Shown one piece after another: positions 40,801 through 50,335 of a DNA stretch of 64,000 bases (within the stretch, counting starts at the first letter, position 1; each line of letters begins with the position of its first letter). Where the stretch lies: the NCBI GenBank assembly GCA_900547445.1, contig URGJ01000001.1:1-64000 (forward strand), given 5' to 3'. The position numbers were made by a program, and so were the translations under genes. The notes under the pieces were generated by a model that worked only from the letters and a program-made list of their open reading frames with translations, was not told where the DNA came from and did no database searches. This DNA is from an uncultured Oscillospiraceae bacterium. GTDB taxonomy: Bacteria; Bacillota; Clostridia; Oscillospirales; Acutalibacteraceae.

Positions 40801-42879
40801 TTATTCAATCCTGTCACCTCTGCAAACAGGAAGTTCAAAAAGTCCGCCGTTTAAAGCATCAGCCATCTTTTTGACACCGTTTACAACAGCAAAATCCCTG
40901 TTATAAAGCAGCAGAGCTCCGTCGTCTAACACGGTTTTGTCTTTAATTCCCTCAAAACAAACATACTTATCCTTAAGGCCTATAACCGCGCTGCCGTTTT
41001 CAAGAGGAACAAACAAAAGCATCTTAAAGTCATCTCCGCCGTTCAGTAAAACATCTAACCTGTCATCCCCTTTTACCGTTACCGCGTTCTTACCGAAAAC
41101 ATCATAAGCAACATAGGTCATATCCCGATCCAATTCGGCGTCTGCGGCACTGATAAAGCCTCTGACCCCCTTACCGTTTTCTGTAATATTATAAGCTATC
41201 ACAACGCCGTTTTTACCGTCCCTGTTGTAGATCTTAAAGGGTTTTCCGCTTGTCGCGGAATCTTCGAACATACAATCATCACAAGGCAGAGCAGGGCTCG
41301 GCATACGTATAATTCTGCCATCGGAAAAGATTAACGGTTTAATGATTTCAAAATCTGTTTTTCCTAATTCATCGCTGATATAGACAGGCCCGCCGCTTAT
41401 TGAATGAGAAACAGCGTTTTTAAGCTTTTGACTGTCATAGGTCCACCACATATCATAGTCGCCGTAGTAAACAGGACCGTAAAACAGACTGTTAAAAGCC
41501 GACTGCCGGATGGTTAAATTGAACCGTTCTCTGCTTTCGGGAAGAAAGTCACAGGAAATTCTCGTTACACCGCTTTGCCTGTTCCAATAGTTCTCAAGCG
41601 ACATACCCATACAGTTGATAACGCTGCCGCCAAAAAAGGTGTCTGCCGCATTTTCAATAGCTTTATGTAAATTCTCGGCCGCTTTTCCGATCTTCATAAC
41701 ACGCTTTGAAAATCTCCGTAAACAGGCCTGATTATCAACCTTTATAAAATCTATTCCGCATTTACCGTAATATTCGTTTTGTAAATAATAATACTTCTTG
41801 ATGCTGTTTTCATCAAATTTATGAACCAGCATACCCTCCTGTGACCAAAATATCAGATCCTTAAACCGCTCTTCCTCTGCAATTTCACCGTTAGGGTCAA
41901 TTCCGTTCCAATATCCTGTAGTAGGGTACCAAAGCCCTACCTTCAACCCCAAATTATGCAGTTTGGAAACGGTGGAATCAAGTCCGTTCGGGAATCTGTC
42001 TTTATCCGCCTTAAAGCTGTATAATTCTCTTGTGGAATTCACCCCTATTTTGTTGTTCTTAACATCGCCCCACATATCGTCTATCATAAACCATTTGACA
42101 GGAATATTTTTATTTTCAAATTCCTCTACTTTTGAAATCAGTTTTTCTTCTGACACCTCAATATTAAAAGCATCCCAACTGCAAAATCCCAAATAATTAA
42201 GAATTTCCGGATATAAACGATCTTTTCGCATGAGAGGTTTTTTCCCCGCAAGAGTAAAACCGCTGTAAACCGTCTGATAAATCATTTCTTTAAAGTCTTG
42301 ACCGAAGGACAAAAGCGCAACAATTCCGTCACAGGAATTACTGCGGCAGTTATCGTAGGCATAAAGCGAAAATACTCCGTTTTGTTCGCCTTTAAAATTG
42401 CTCTTTATTCCATTGTGGCAAAATGCGGAAATAAAGCATCTTTTCTTTTCAAACGCAAACATCAGCGACTGCGTATACAAAGGGAGTGAGGAAAAATCAT
42501 CTGAAAACATAACCCTTGACCACCATTCACTTCCGCGGTATATGGCGGTAAACTTTTCAATATTACATGGTTTCAGTTCTAAACCCACTGCATTTTCTTC
42601 ATAAAAATGAATGTTTCCTTTTTTTGAAAAAAGATTTTGCGGCAAATAATCAGCTGTAAAGCGCAATGCAAACGTACTGTCCTTACAAACAACCGAGACT
42701 TTGAACTCCGCGCCTATTTCGGGTAAAGAGTATTGAATCGAATCTTTTTCCGCTGAAAAAAAATTTAGATATGTTTTTTCATTCTCTTCGGTCATTATGT
42801 AGGCATTTATCAATTCAAAAATATTCACACCGAAATCCGTGCAAATGAAAATTTTCTTTCCGTTCTTAACAAAATACAT
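40801..42879 (-). CDS. GH36-like alpha-galactosidase (Sip1/raffinose synthase family)
   Basis: A 692-residue glycoside hydrolase. N-terminal beta-sandwich (about 1-215), then a TIM barrel with LGFCSWDAFN (230-239), IDDMWGD (266-272), the candidate nucleophile D382 in FIKVDNQ and DYDMWW (474-479), a pattern shared with raffinose synthase/Sip1 proteins of GH36. DFLPE (444-448) may hold the acid/base. No signal peptide, so it probably cleaves internalised alpha-galactosides. A GAAGGGA ribosome site and a 55-base gap from the GH127 gene fit one operon. Confidence 0.85.
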   Translation of the reverse strand: MYFVKNGKKIFICTDFGVNIFELINAYIMTEENEKTYLNFFSAEKDSIQYSLPEIGAEFKVSVVCKDSTFALRFTADYLPQNLFSKKGNIHFYEENAVGLELKPCNIEKFTAIYRGSEWWSRVMFSDDFSSLPLYTQSLMFAFEKKRCFISAFCHNGIKSNFKGEQNGVFSLYAYDNCRSNSCDGIVALLSFGQDFKEMIYQTVYSGFTLAGKKPLMRKDRLYPEILNYLGFCSWDAFNIEVSEEKLISKVEEFENKNIPVKWFMIDDMWGDVKNNKIGVNSTRELYSFKADKDRFPNGLDSTVSKLHNLGLKVGLWYPTTGYWNGIDPNGEIAEEERFKDLIFWSQEGMLVHKFDENSIKKYYYLQNEYYGKCGIDFIKVDNQACLRRFSKRVMKIGKAAENLHKAIENAADTFFGGSVINCMGMSLENYWNRQSGVTRISCDFLPESRERFNLTIRQSAFNSLFYGPVYYGDYDMWWTYDSQKLKNAVSHSISGGPVYISDELGKTDFEIIKPLIFSDGRIIRMPSPALPCDDCMFEDSATSGKPFKIYNRDGKNGVVIAYNITENGKGVRGFISAADAELDRDMTYVAYDVFGKNAVTVKGDDRLDVLLNGGDDFKMLLFVPLENGSAVIGLKDKYVCFEGIKDKTVLDDGALLLYNRDFAVVNGVKKMADALNGGLFELPVCRGDRIE

Positions 42880-42934
42880 AGCGCTATCCCTTCAATTCGT
42901 TTATACCTTCACAAATACTATGATTCTGCCGACA

Positions 42935-44911
42935 TTATACTAAATCGTCTTTTATTTCGCAACCCTCGGCTATATTTCTTATAGTATCGCTATCGGTCAG
43001 AACCCATGCTGCGATTCTTTTTCCGTTATACCAATTCTTTCCGGCAGAGGAATAATTGCAGCACGTAATTTTTTTACCGCCGTTCAGCGGCACTGAAAAA
43101 GTCGCCTCATTATCATGATTGATGCCGAGTAATTCTATCCCTATTTTTCCTTTTTCGTCTGTTGCCAAGGGGAACGTATTGTCAAGATTATATCCAAACC
43201 GTTCGTCAAAGCCTAAAACGATCGGACCGTACTGTATCGAAGAAAAACCGTTTTGCGACTGTATATGCGGATTCATATCAAAACAAATATCAACAATGTC
43301 GCCTTTTTTCCAGTTCCGTTTAATTGAAAAATAGGCTTTTGACGGCGGATAATAATTTTCTCTGCCGTTTACTTTAATTTTAGTATTTCTTGAAAACGAA
43401 GGTATTCTGAACGAAAGTTCAAATTCGTTCGGGCAATCCGAAATACTGATTCTCACATCACCGCTATAAGGATATTTTGTAGTGACCCCGCATTCAAAAT
43501 TTTGTTGATTCCGTTTCACAGAAATACTTCCGTTAAAATAATAGTTAAATACCAATCCTTTTTTATTCTGTAAAACAGAGGTATCGGCGAACAAGCCCAC
43601 TCCTGCCGCGCCGATGCAAGCACAGCAGCCGTAATAACTGTCTTCCTGCATTTTCTTCAGACCGCCCACACCCAAGCCCCTGAAGCCCGGCAAAAGAGGA
43701 GAATAACTGTCAAACGGCAAACCCGCGTCGTTTATGCCGTTTTTTACATTGTTTTTAAAGCTTTGACGGTAGCGCTCGATTCTTTCAAAATCAAAGCCGA
43801 TCTTTTTTGTATTTACCGCTCCCTGCAAAGCGTTAAGCGCCGAGCGTTCCACCCGGTCGGCATACTGTGAATCCCCTGTTAACAGCAAAAGCCGTGTACA
43901 AAGCTTCATCCATGTAACTGTTACACAGGTTTCGTTTTTGAGCGTCGTTATTGACGGGTCGGTTTGCGTAACAGAGGAATTGTCGAGACGTTCATGGTCA
44001 CAGCCGCAGCCTCCGATAACAGTAACATCGGTTTTTATGATTTCCGCTGCAAAATTCTTGACTGCTTTTAAATAACATTTGTCTTCGGTTACACGGTAAT
44101 ATTCTAAAAGCCCTTCCATACACGACATCATTTCATAAGCTTTTCTGACGCCGAATTCATAAGGATGCTTAGTTTCATTTAAACTTGATAAATATATATT
44201 TTCCAAAGAAGAAAAACCGCAGGAAACAATATGAGAACCGAACTCCAGATAATTTTTATTCCCCGTAATATTGTAGAGCTTCACCATCGGCTCTAAAATT
44301 GACGCCGCGTTCAAACCGCCTAAAACAGGATGTCCCGCATCCAGAATGCTTTTTTTACCGTACCCTATTTTTTCGGTAACAGCATCGGCAGCTTTGCAAA
44401 GAGAATCTATAATTCTTAATTTCAGGCCATCTGATTTACAAATATCACAGAAATACTCAAGTCCCAAAAAAACATATTTTCTGCACCATAAGTCCCATAA
44501 ACCGAATTCTTCGTCCGGTAAATATGTAGATATTCTTCCCCGCTCATCCTGCGTTGATAAAATATCAATAACAGTTTCTTCTAATATTTCATATAATTCG
44601 GCATCTTTTGTATAAGCGTACACCATAACTGCTCCGCGCATCATTTTGCCCCAGTATTCGCCTCTCCAACCGCCGAACCATTTGCCGGTTCCGTTTTTTT
44701 CGGATGACGGAGTATCCAAATGAACACGGTATTGCGAAACAAACAATGCCCACATTTTTCGGTTCTTAAGATGTGTATCCTGCAAAAACAAAATGGTGTC
44801 GTCTATCTCTCCGGTATAATCAAAATCTGCACCCTCGCATAAAAAAAGTTTATTAAGGTCTGTTCTTGAAAAAACCGATGAATCTTTAATTTCTGAATTA
44901 ATGTTTTCCAT
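42935..44911 (-). CDS. GH127-family (DUF1680) beta-L-arabinofuranosidase
   Basis: A 658-residue alpha/alpha-barrel glycosidase. The zinc/cysteine active site of GH127 is recognisable: E327 and C329 (NETC) and C429/C430 (YYGCCACIG), spaced as in bifidobacterial HypBA1, where the second cluster supplies the Cys nucleophile. A C-terminal beta-sandwich follows. It would release beta-L-arabinofuranose; GH146 is a close alternative. No signal peptide. It lies 52 bases after the beta-helix gene. Confidence 0.88.
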   Translation of the reverse strand: MENINSEIKDSSVFSRTDLNKLFLCEGADFDYTGEIDDTILFLQDTHLKNRKMWALFVSQYRVHLDTPSSEKNGTGKWFGGWRGEYWGKMMRGAVMVYAYTKDAELYEILEETVIDILSTQDERGRISTYLPDEEFGLWDLWCRKYVFLGLEYFCDICKSDGLKLRIIDSLCKAADAVTEKIGYGKKSILDAGHPVLGGLNAASILEPMVKLYNITGNKNYLEFGSHIVSCGFSSLENIYLSSLNETKHPYEFGVRKAYEMMSCMEGLLEYYRVTEDKCYLKAVKNFAAEIIKTDVTVIGGCGCDHERLDNSSVTQTDPSITTLKNETCVTVTWMKLCTRLLLLTGDSQYADRVERSALNALQGAVNTKKIGFDFERIERYRQSFKNNVKNGINDAGLPFDSYSPLLPGFRGLGVGGLKKMQEDSYYGCCACIGAAGVGLFADTSVLQNKKGLVFNYYFNGSISVKRNQQNFECGVTTKYPYSGDVRISISDCPNEFELSFRIPSFSRNTKIKVNGRENYYPPSKAYFSIKRNWKKGDIVDICFDMNPHIQSQNGFSSIQYGPIVLGFDERFGYNLDNTFPLATDEKGKIGIELLGINHDNEATFSVPLNGGKKITCCNYSSAGKNWYNGKRIAAWVLTDSDTIRNIAEGCEIKDDLV

Positions 44912-44963
44912 TATCTGCTTTCCAATCTCTAAGCCATTTATAGGATGAATGAAGACGCAAACG

Positions 44964-46982
44964 TTATTTTTCGCCCCCGAAATACAGCGGCAGAAAATAC
45001 CAAGGCCAATATCTTTGCGGCAGTTCTTTATCCCTTAAAACTTTAGTTTTTCCGTTTCTTTCCTCCCTGACCGCAACGGGAAAAGATGAATAAGAATGAT
45101 ATCCGGTTGTTGAAAGGACGGCGGAAACCGTAGAATTATCGTTAAGAATAACCGGTCTTTCACCGCCGCCGCCCACCACGCAGACGCCGCCCAATATTTC
45201 AGTAACTCCGCCGTCTCTTGTAATGTTAGCCGAGCCCTCCTGTTCGGTCTTAAACCCGCTCCACCAAAGCGTGCCGCCGATGTTTTCAACCTCTATATCG
45301 GAGCGTTCGGGATTGATAGAGTGGCACCAAGCGGTTTGTTTATAAAAGGAGAATCCGGGAATATCTTTATAAACCTTTCTATCGCCGATAGTACAGGCGC
45401 AGTTTTCAAAAAACACTTCCGCACCGGGTTTGGTATTACAATAAAACGCGCAGGCCTGCGTATGCATATCTCTCATATAAACGCTTCTTGTACCGTCATG
45501 CCTGAACATTCGTATTCTTCCGGCACAGAAATTCCAGGAAAACAACCTTTCCAGGAAAAGCAAATCCTTATCGCCTATAATGTGAAAAACCGCTTCTTTT
45601 TCAGTATTGCTGAGAGTTTCACCCGAAATAATATCGCAAAACATAAAATTTATATGTTTCACCGTTTCGGGAATGTCAATCGGCCGAGTAATAAGATAGT
45701 GACCCGGCTGGAACCAAAAATCGGCTTTTCCGCTGTTAAATGCCCTGATAATACTTTCCGTATCGTCGGTTATCCCGTCGCCGACCGCGCCGAAATCATT
45801 GACGCAGCACCGTTTCGAAAGATCGTTTTCAACAGAAACTTGGGGAAGCGGCGGAACAGAAAGATTTACGCTTTTTGCGTCTTTTGTAAACAATGTATAC
45901 CCCTTATGGGTGCAGTATTCATCAATATGTCCGTCGGGAATAAACTTTTCAAACCAGTTTTCTTCCATGGCTGCCGAAAAGCCTTTTGTGTTGATATTTC
46001 TTACAAACAAACAACCCATTGTATATTTAACGGCGGTATATTCGGTGCCGTTGCTGATAAAATTTCCGTCCACTAACACAACATGAGCCATGGGCCCGTC
46101 AACATTAATTACCGGAACATTATTATGGCTTTTTACACCGACAAACTGCGCCGCATTATCTTTAACATAGATTCCGTATTTAAGCTGATTATTGAGTGTA
46201 ATATTTTCAAAATGAGAACAGGTGCGGAATGTTGAAATTTTTATTCCGTAATTGAAGCCCTCAACTTTTAGGTCGCGAACATTGGCGGCAGAGTGGATTT
46301 CGTTTTTTATCCAAAGTCCTATTGCACCCTCGCCGTTTTTATCGGAGGAGCGGATCACAGCATTACGTATTGTACCGGAATTGTTTGCGAAATATACGAT
46401 ACCGACGGCTCCGGGGTTACCGGAGCCGATATCGACCGTCATATTTTCAAAATAATTGCTCATAGCAACGTTGGAGCGCTCACCCTGCATGAAATTTATA
46501 ACCGGTCTTTCCTGTCCGAACTCAAATCCCTTGCAGTTATCCTTAAGCTTTATTATTGTCTTATCTTTGTTTTGACCGATAAATCTGATACATCGGTTAA
46601 GCTCAAACCCGCCGCTTGTATAATGATACATCATATTATGAAGAGCTTTAAGCGTATAAGAAACCGTATCCGAAACCAAATATGTACCGTTCGGAAAATA
46701 AACAGACGGAACTTGGTCGATATCAACAGGGAATATCGCAAATATTCTGCCCTTTAGTTTTCTGTTTTCTCTGCTGATATAAGTATTGTCCGGAGATTTT
46801 TTTAAGGTTTCGTATACCTCTTTCATCTCCGCTATCATGCAAAATAAAATATCATCCAAAATTTTGCAAAGCTTTTGAGTACAATCCTCTTTACCGGTAT
46901 TGTCCACAAAATACGGTGCCTTTGTTACATCAATTATACCCTTGCAATTATTCGGAAATATCACGTTATCATAATATGACAT
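44964..46982 (-). CDS. Tandem right-handed beta-helix protein (pectate-lyase-3/GH55-like)
   Basis: A 672-residue protein without signal peptide. Two beta-helix units are suggested: the first from about 10-380 (YFPNGTYLVSDTVSYTL; then ladder repeats such as FENMTVDIGSGNPG), and the second beginning with the classical pectate_lyase_3 entry NDFGAVGDGITDDTESI (about 394-410). Double helices of this type occur in GH55 exo-glucanases and GH28-like enzymes, but I see no family-specific catalytic set, so the substrate is open. The ATG at 46982 has GAGG nine bases upstream. It follows the 1088-residue protein with a short overlap of leader and stop. Confidence 0.7.
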   Translation of the reverse strand: MSYYDNVIFPNNCKGIIDVTKAPYFVDNTGKEDCTQKLCKILDDILFCMIAEMKEVYETLKKSPDNTYISRENRKLKGRIFAIFPVDIDQVPSVYFPNGTYLVSDTVSYTLKALHNMMYHYTSGGFELNRCIRFIGQNKDKTIIKLKDNCKGFEFGQERPVINFMQGERSNVAMSNYFENMTVDIGSGNPGAVGIVYFANNSGTIRNAVIRSSDKNGEGAIGLWIKNEIHSAANVRDLKVEGFNYGIKISTFRTCSHFENITLNNQLKYGIYVKDNAAQFVGVKSHNNVPVINVDGPMAHVVLVDGNFISNGTEYTAVKYTMGCLFVRNINTKGFSAAMEENWFEKFIPDGHIDEYCTHKGYTLFTKDAKSVNLSVPPLPQVSVENDLSKRCCVNDFGAVGDGITDDTESIIRAFNSGKADFWFQPGHYLITRPIDIPETVKHINFMFCDIISGETLSNTEKEAVFHIIGDKDLLFLERLFSWNFCAGRIRMFRHDGTRSVYMRDMHTQACAFYCNTKPGAEVFFENCACTIGDRKVYKDIPGFSFYKQTAWCHSINPERSDIEVENIGGTLWWSGFKTEQEGSANITRDGGVTEILGGVCVVGGGGERPVILNDNSTVSAVLSTTGYHSYSSFPVAVREERNGKTKVLRDKELPQRYWPWYFLPLYFGGEK

Positions 46983-46993
46983 TTCTATAAACC

Positions 46994-49900
46994 TCAAATT
47001 TCTTCTTTTCTATCTTTCTTTTGCGATACAACAAAACCAAAAGCAAGAATTAGAATCAATGCTGTCCCGGAAATCACAAAAACAACAGGTGCTAAATATT
47101 TATATCCGAATGTAAAATAGCCGGTTATCGGGGAAACTGGCAAATTTGTTGTTGGAAAATCATAAAATGAACCGAGTTTACTCACCTTAAAATTATCATA
47201 ATAAGTATTATAACCCGACGCACGGACTCCTGCAAAGCCGTTGCCGCATACCGTTGATTTTTCATTGAAAACAAGTTTCCCGTCGAAATAGCACTGTATC
47301 ACATCTCCGGAACAAACAGCCCTTAAAGAATGAACGCCTTCATCAATTTCGGTATTTTTGTCAACAGCTATATTTGCTTTATTGGTTCGGTCGTACAGAA
47401 TAAGGTACGCAGATCCGCCCGCAGGAGTAATAATACCGTATTCATATCCGCTTAGCGGACCGGACGAACGCATACAAATTCGAGCCGAACCGATCGTTGA
47501 TTCCCCGATCAGTCCTTTTTCGGTATCAACCGTAACATCAGCCGAAACCTCATAGTCCGACCACAGTCTGCTGCCCTTTACATTACTCATATATGCGGAT
47601 CCGTTTACTTGAAGCTGACCGTTGTAAATTCCGGGCAAATCGGTATCCCAGCCACGCTCGGAGAGCGAGCTTTCACCGTCGAAATTGTCAAAAAACCAAA
47701 CATCTTCGGATAATTTTGAAATTTCATTGTCTTCTATAATATCAGAATAATCAAAAAATTTTACACAAAAACTGTCTACCTTGATTCCGACGGTGTTTTC
47801 CTCGGAAGCAACCGCTCTTATTCCCGCATATCCTTTCAGGTAAGGCTCAATCTTAACATTTTTTATAGAAGTTCCGTTATCTGTAACATCAAATACTTTC
47901 ATGCCGTCAAACAGACACAAAACTCTGTTGCCGGTAACAACCATCCGCAAAGTATGGTATTCCTCCGGGCTGATACCGATATTCATTTTGTATGTTGTAT
48001 TATTAATTTTTCCGCCGGATTCTCCGCGCTTGTACAATAATAAATAGCTTTCATTACTAATGGGGTCAAGCGTCATTCCGAATTCATAACCGTTTTTTGC
48101 TTTTTCTGTACTTCTTGCTACGATTCTTGCAGATACTGCTGAAACATAATTTCCTTTATTAAGGCATAATTTGCCCTCGACAACATAATCGGTAAGATTT
48201 TCGGCGCCTTCGATTTCAGAAAGATACATCGCTTTATTCGGCGACATATCAAAATATTTTTCCTTCGTTACACGCTTTCCCGCATCTGTATTCCAGCCTA
48301 TTGCAGTCATTGGAGCAAAAACGTCAAAATCGTCCTTATAATAATACTCCTGAGGATAAAAACCGTCATAAATTTTCAGGTCTTCCTCCGAGACGTTTCT
48401 GACGCTGAAATTATCCAACACCATCCCGACAGAGGTTTCATTATTACCCAAAGCTTTAATGCCCACATATCCCACAGTGTAGGCTTCTCCGTCTGTCACA
48501 TCAAAAACGGGTGTGCCGTCGATCAAACCGATAATTCTGTCACCCAAAACAATCATTTTATACTCGTGGTATGCGAATTTATCCCCGCCGAAATCAGCGG
48601 TATAAACCGTTCCGTTTATTTTCCCGCCTGACACGCCTCTCTTATAAAGCTGGAGATACGTAGTTCCTTTTTCAGGATCATCTGTAAGCCCGAATTCATA
48701 ACCGCCGCTTGCTTTATTGGTTGATCTTGCAACAATTCTTGCACTTGAAAGAGCAGTCGGATTCCCGTCCTTTAATGCCATTTTTGCTTCTATAACATAA
48801 TTATCCCATTTATCGGAATCGGCAATTCCGGATAGATACATTGAAGTATTCGGAGAAATTTCATATATCCCCGCCGATGTATTCCGACTTCCGGAATCCG
48901 AACTCCAACCTGAAGAAGTCATAGAAACTTCTTTATTAAATTCATCAGAGTAATAATACCCTTCCTGATAGGTATATGAAATATCTTCTTTTGTGACTTC
49001 GCGTACCACGATATTATCAAAAGCAGCGCCGACGGAATTCCCGACCGAGCGAAGACCGACATATCCAGCCGATAAGCTTTCGGAATCATCAACATCAAAT
49101 ATCAAGCTTCCGTCCAAATAGCAGATAATTCTCTTTCCGTAAAGCGTCATTCTTAAACGATAGGATTCATTCTGCATAAGATCCGTTTTATCATATTTCA
49201 AAACCTTTCCGTTGATTTTACCGCCGCTCACACCGCGCTTGTAAAGGATCACAGACTTGTTACCCTGCGAATCAACTGTAATTCCGTATTCGTAACCGCT
49301 GTTAGCCGCATTTACGGTATGCGCTACGATTCTTGCCGACGCGCTTGATTCAATAGCTCCGCTTTCCAAAGCAACATCAGCTTCAAAAGTATAATCCTTC
49401 CAAGAGGAGGCGCCCGCGATTCCTGATAAATATACCGATTTTGCAGCATCAAGCACATATCTTCCGTCTTTTTTAGAGCCGTTCACGTTACTGCTCCAAC
49501 CCTTTGAGGTCATGGTCGAATCATCGCTGAAGTCATCCTTATATTCCGGAGCCGAGCTTAATTTTTCCACAGAAAAATCATCAAAAGTAACCGAAGATAC
49601 ACTTGAAGAAGCTGTATGTATCCCTGCACAGCCTGCGGTATAGGTTGTATCTTTTGCTGTAATAAAACAAGTATCGTTAAGATAGCATTTTATTGTACCT
49701 CCCGCAAATTCCATTTTTACCCGGAATTTTGTGGCAGGACTTATTCTTTCGGTCGTACTGAGAGAATATGTGCCTAAAACCGATTGCTTTGAATAACCGG
49801 AAAATACCTGCAGTTCAAGACCGCGAAGAACGCCGTCCTTCGCCCAAAAGCGCAGCCAATAACCTTTTTGGGAGTTTATCATTCCTGAAATATACGCATA

Positions 49901-50260
49901 GGACGATCCTGCTGTGTTTTCATTGATTTTGATGTTTGCTGAAACGGAATAATCTTTCCACGTATCACTGCCGCTTTTGTTACTGCAGGTGAGATTCACC
50001 GCCGTTGCGGCAGGAACGGTAAAATCAGAACCTGTATTATAATTTCCGGTAGTATTATTTTTCGTGTCCCAACCGTTTGCAATCATTGCATTTTTATTTG
50101 CAGCACCGCTCGGATTGTTGCCGTAAGAATTAAAATCATCACTAAACAGAATGCTTTCTGTATCTGCATAAAGTTTAATAAAATTCACAGCAGATAGGCT
50201 TCCGCTTATAATCATAACAACAGTCAATACGGAAACGAGCCTTCTAAATCTTTTTTTCAT
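46994..50260 (-). CDS. Five-module lectin-like membrane-anchored surface protein
   Basis: A 1088-residue protein: signal peptide (1-32, cleavage likely after LYA), five beta-sandwich modules at about 38-233, 239-422, 437-625, 640-838 and 854-1028, then a C-terminal transmembrane helix (about 1056-1079) with a basic tail. Modules resemble LamG/concanavalin-like (DUF1080-type) folds; each ends with a G-x-x-G-I/L ... DNF-x-V signature. Modules 2-4 share YKRG-SGGKIN. Module 1 is closely similar to the inserted module of the 1558-residue neighbour. No catalytic domain, LPxTG or cohesin is seen; a surface glycan-binding role is inferred. Confidence 0.75.
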   Translation of the reverse strand: MKKRFRRLVSVLTVVMIISGSLSAVNFIKLYADTESILFSDDFNSYGNNPSGAANKNAMIANGWDTKNNTTGNYNTGSDFTVPAATAVNLTCSNKSGSDTWKDYSVSANIKINENTAGSSYAYISGMINSQKGYWLRFWAKDGVLRGLELQVFSGYSKQSVLGTYSLSTTERISPATKFRVKMEFAGGTIKCYLNDTCFITAKDTTYTAGCAGIHTASSSVSSVTFDDFSVEKLSSAPEYKDDFSDDSTMTSKGWSSNVNGSKKDGRYVLDAAKSVYLSGIAGASSWKDYTFEADVALESGAIESSASARIVAHTVNAANSGYEYGITVDSQGNKSVILYKRGVSGGKINGKVLKYDKTDLMQNESYRLRMTLYGKRIICYLDGSLIFDVDDSESLSAGYVGLRSVGNSVGAAFDNIVVREVTKEDISYTYQEGYYYSDEFNKEVSMTSSGWSSDSGSRNTSAGIYEISPNTSMYLSGIADSDKWDNYVIEAKMALKDGNPTALSSARIVARSTNKASGGYEFGLTDDPEKGTTYLQLYKRGVSGGKINGTVYTADFGGDKFAYHEYKMIVLGDRIIGLIDGTPVFDVTDGEAYTVGYVGIKALGNNETSVGMVLDNFSVRNVSEEDLKIYDGFYPQEYYYKDDFDVFAPMTAIGWNTDAGKRVTKEKYFDMSPNKAMYLSEIEGAENLTDYVVEGKLCLNKGNYVSAVSARIVARSTEKAKNGYEFGMTLDPISNESYLLLYKRGESGGKINNTTYKMNIGISPEEYHTLRMVVTGNRVLCLFDGMKVFDVTDNGTSIKNVKIEPYLKGYAGIRAVASEENTVGIKVDSFCVKFFDYSDIIEDNEISKLSEDVWFFDNFDGESSLSERGWDTDLPGIYNGQLQVNGSAYMSNVKGSRLWSDYEVSADVTVDTEKGLIGESTIGSARICMRSSGPLSGYEYGIITPAGGSAYLILYDRTNKANIAVDKNTEIDEGVHSLRAVCSGDVIQCYFDGKLVFNEKSTVCGNGFAGVRASGYNTYYDNFKVSKLGSFYDFPTTNLPVSPITGYFTFGYKYLAPVVFVISGTALILILAFGFVVSQKKDRKEEI

Positions 50261-50335
50261 ATAAATCCTCCCAAATTTTTTTACCGCAAAGGCGAAGCGT
50301 TATTATACCAAAAGGGTAAAACATAATCTCTTGTT

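Noticed and set aside
46994..50260. Modules of the 1088-residue protein as cohesins (scaffoldin)
   Set aside because: Length of about 190 residues, DDF starts and DNF-x-V ends fit lectin-like sandwiches, not the roughly 140-residue cohesin fold.
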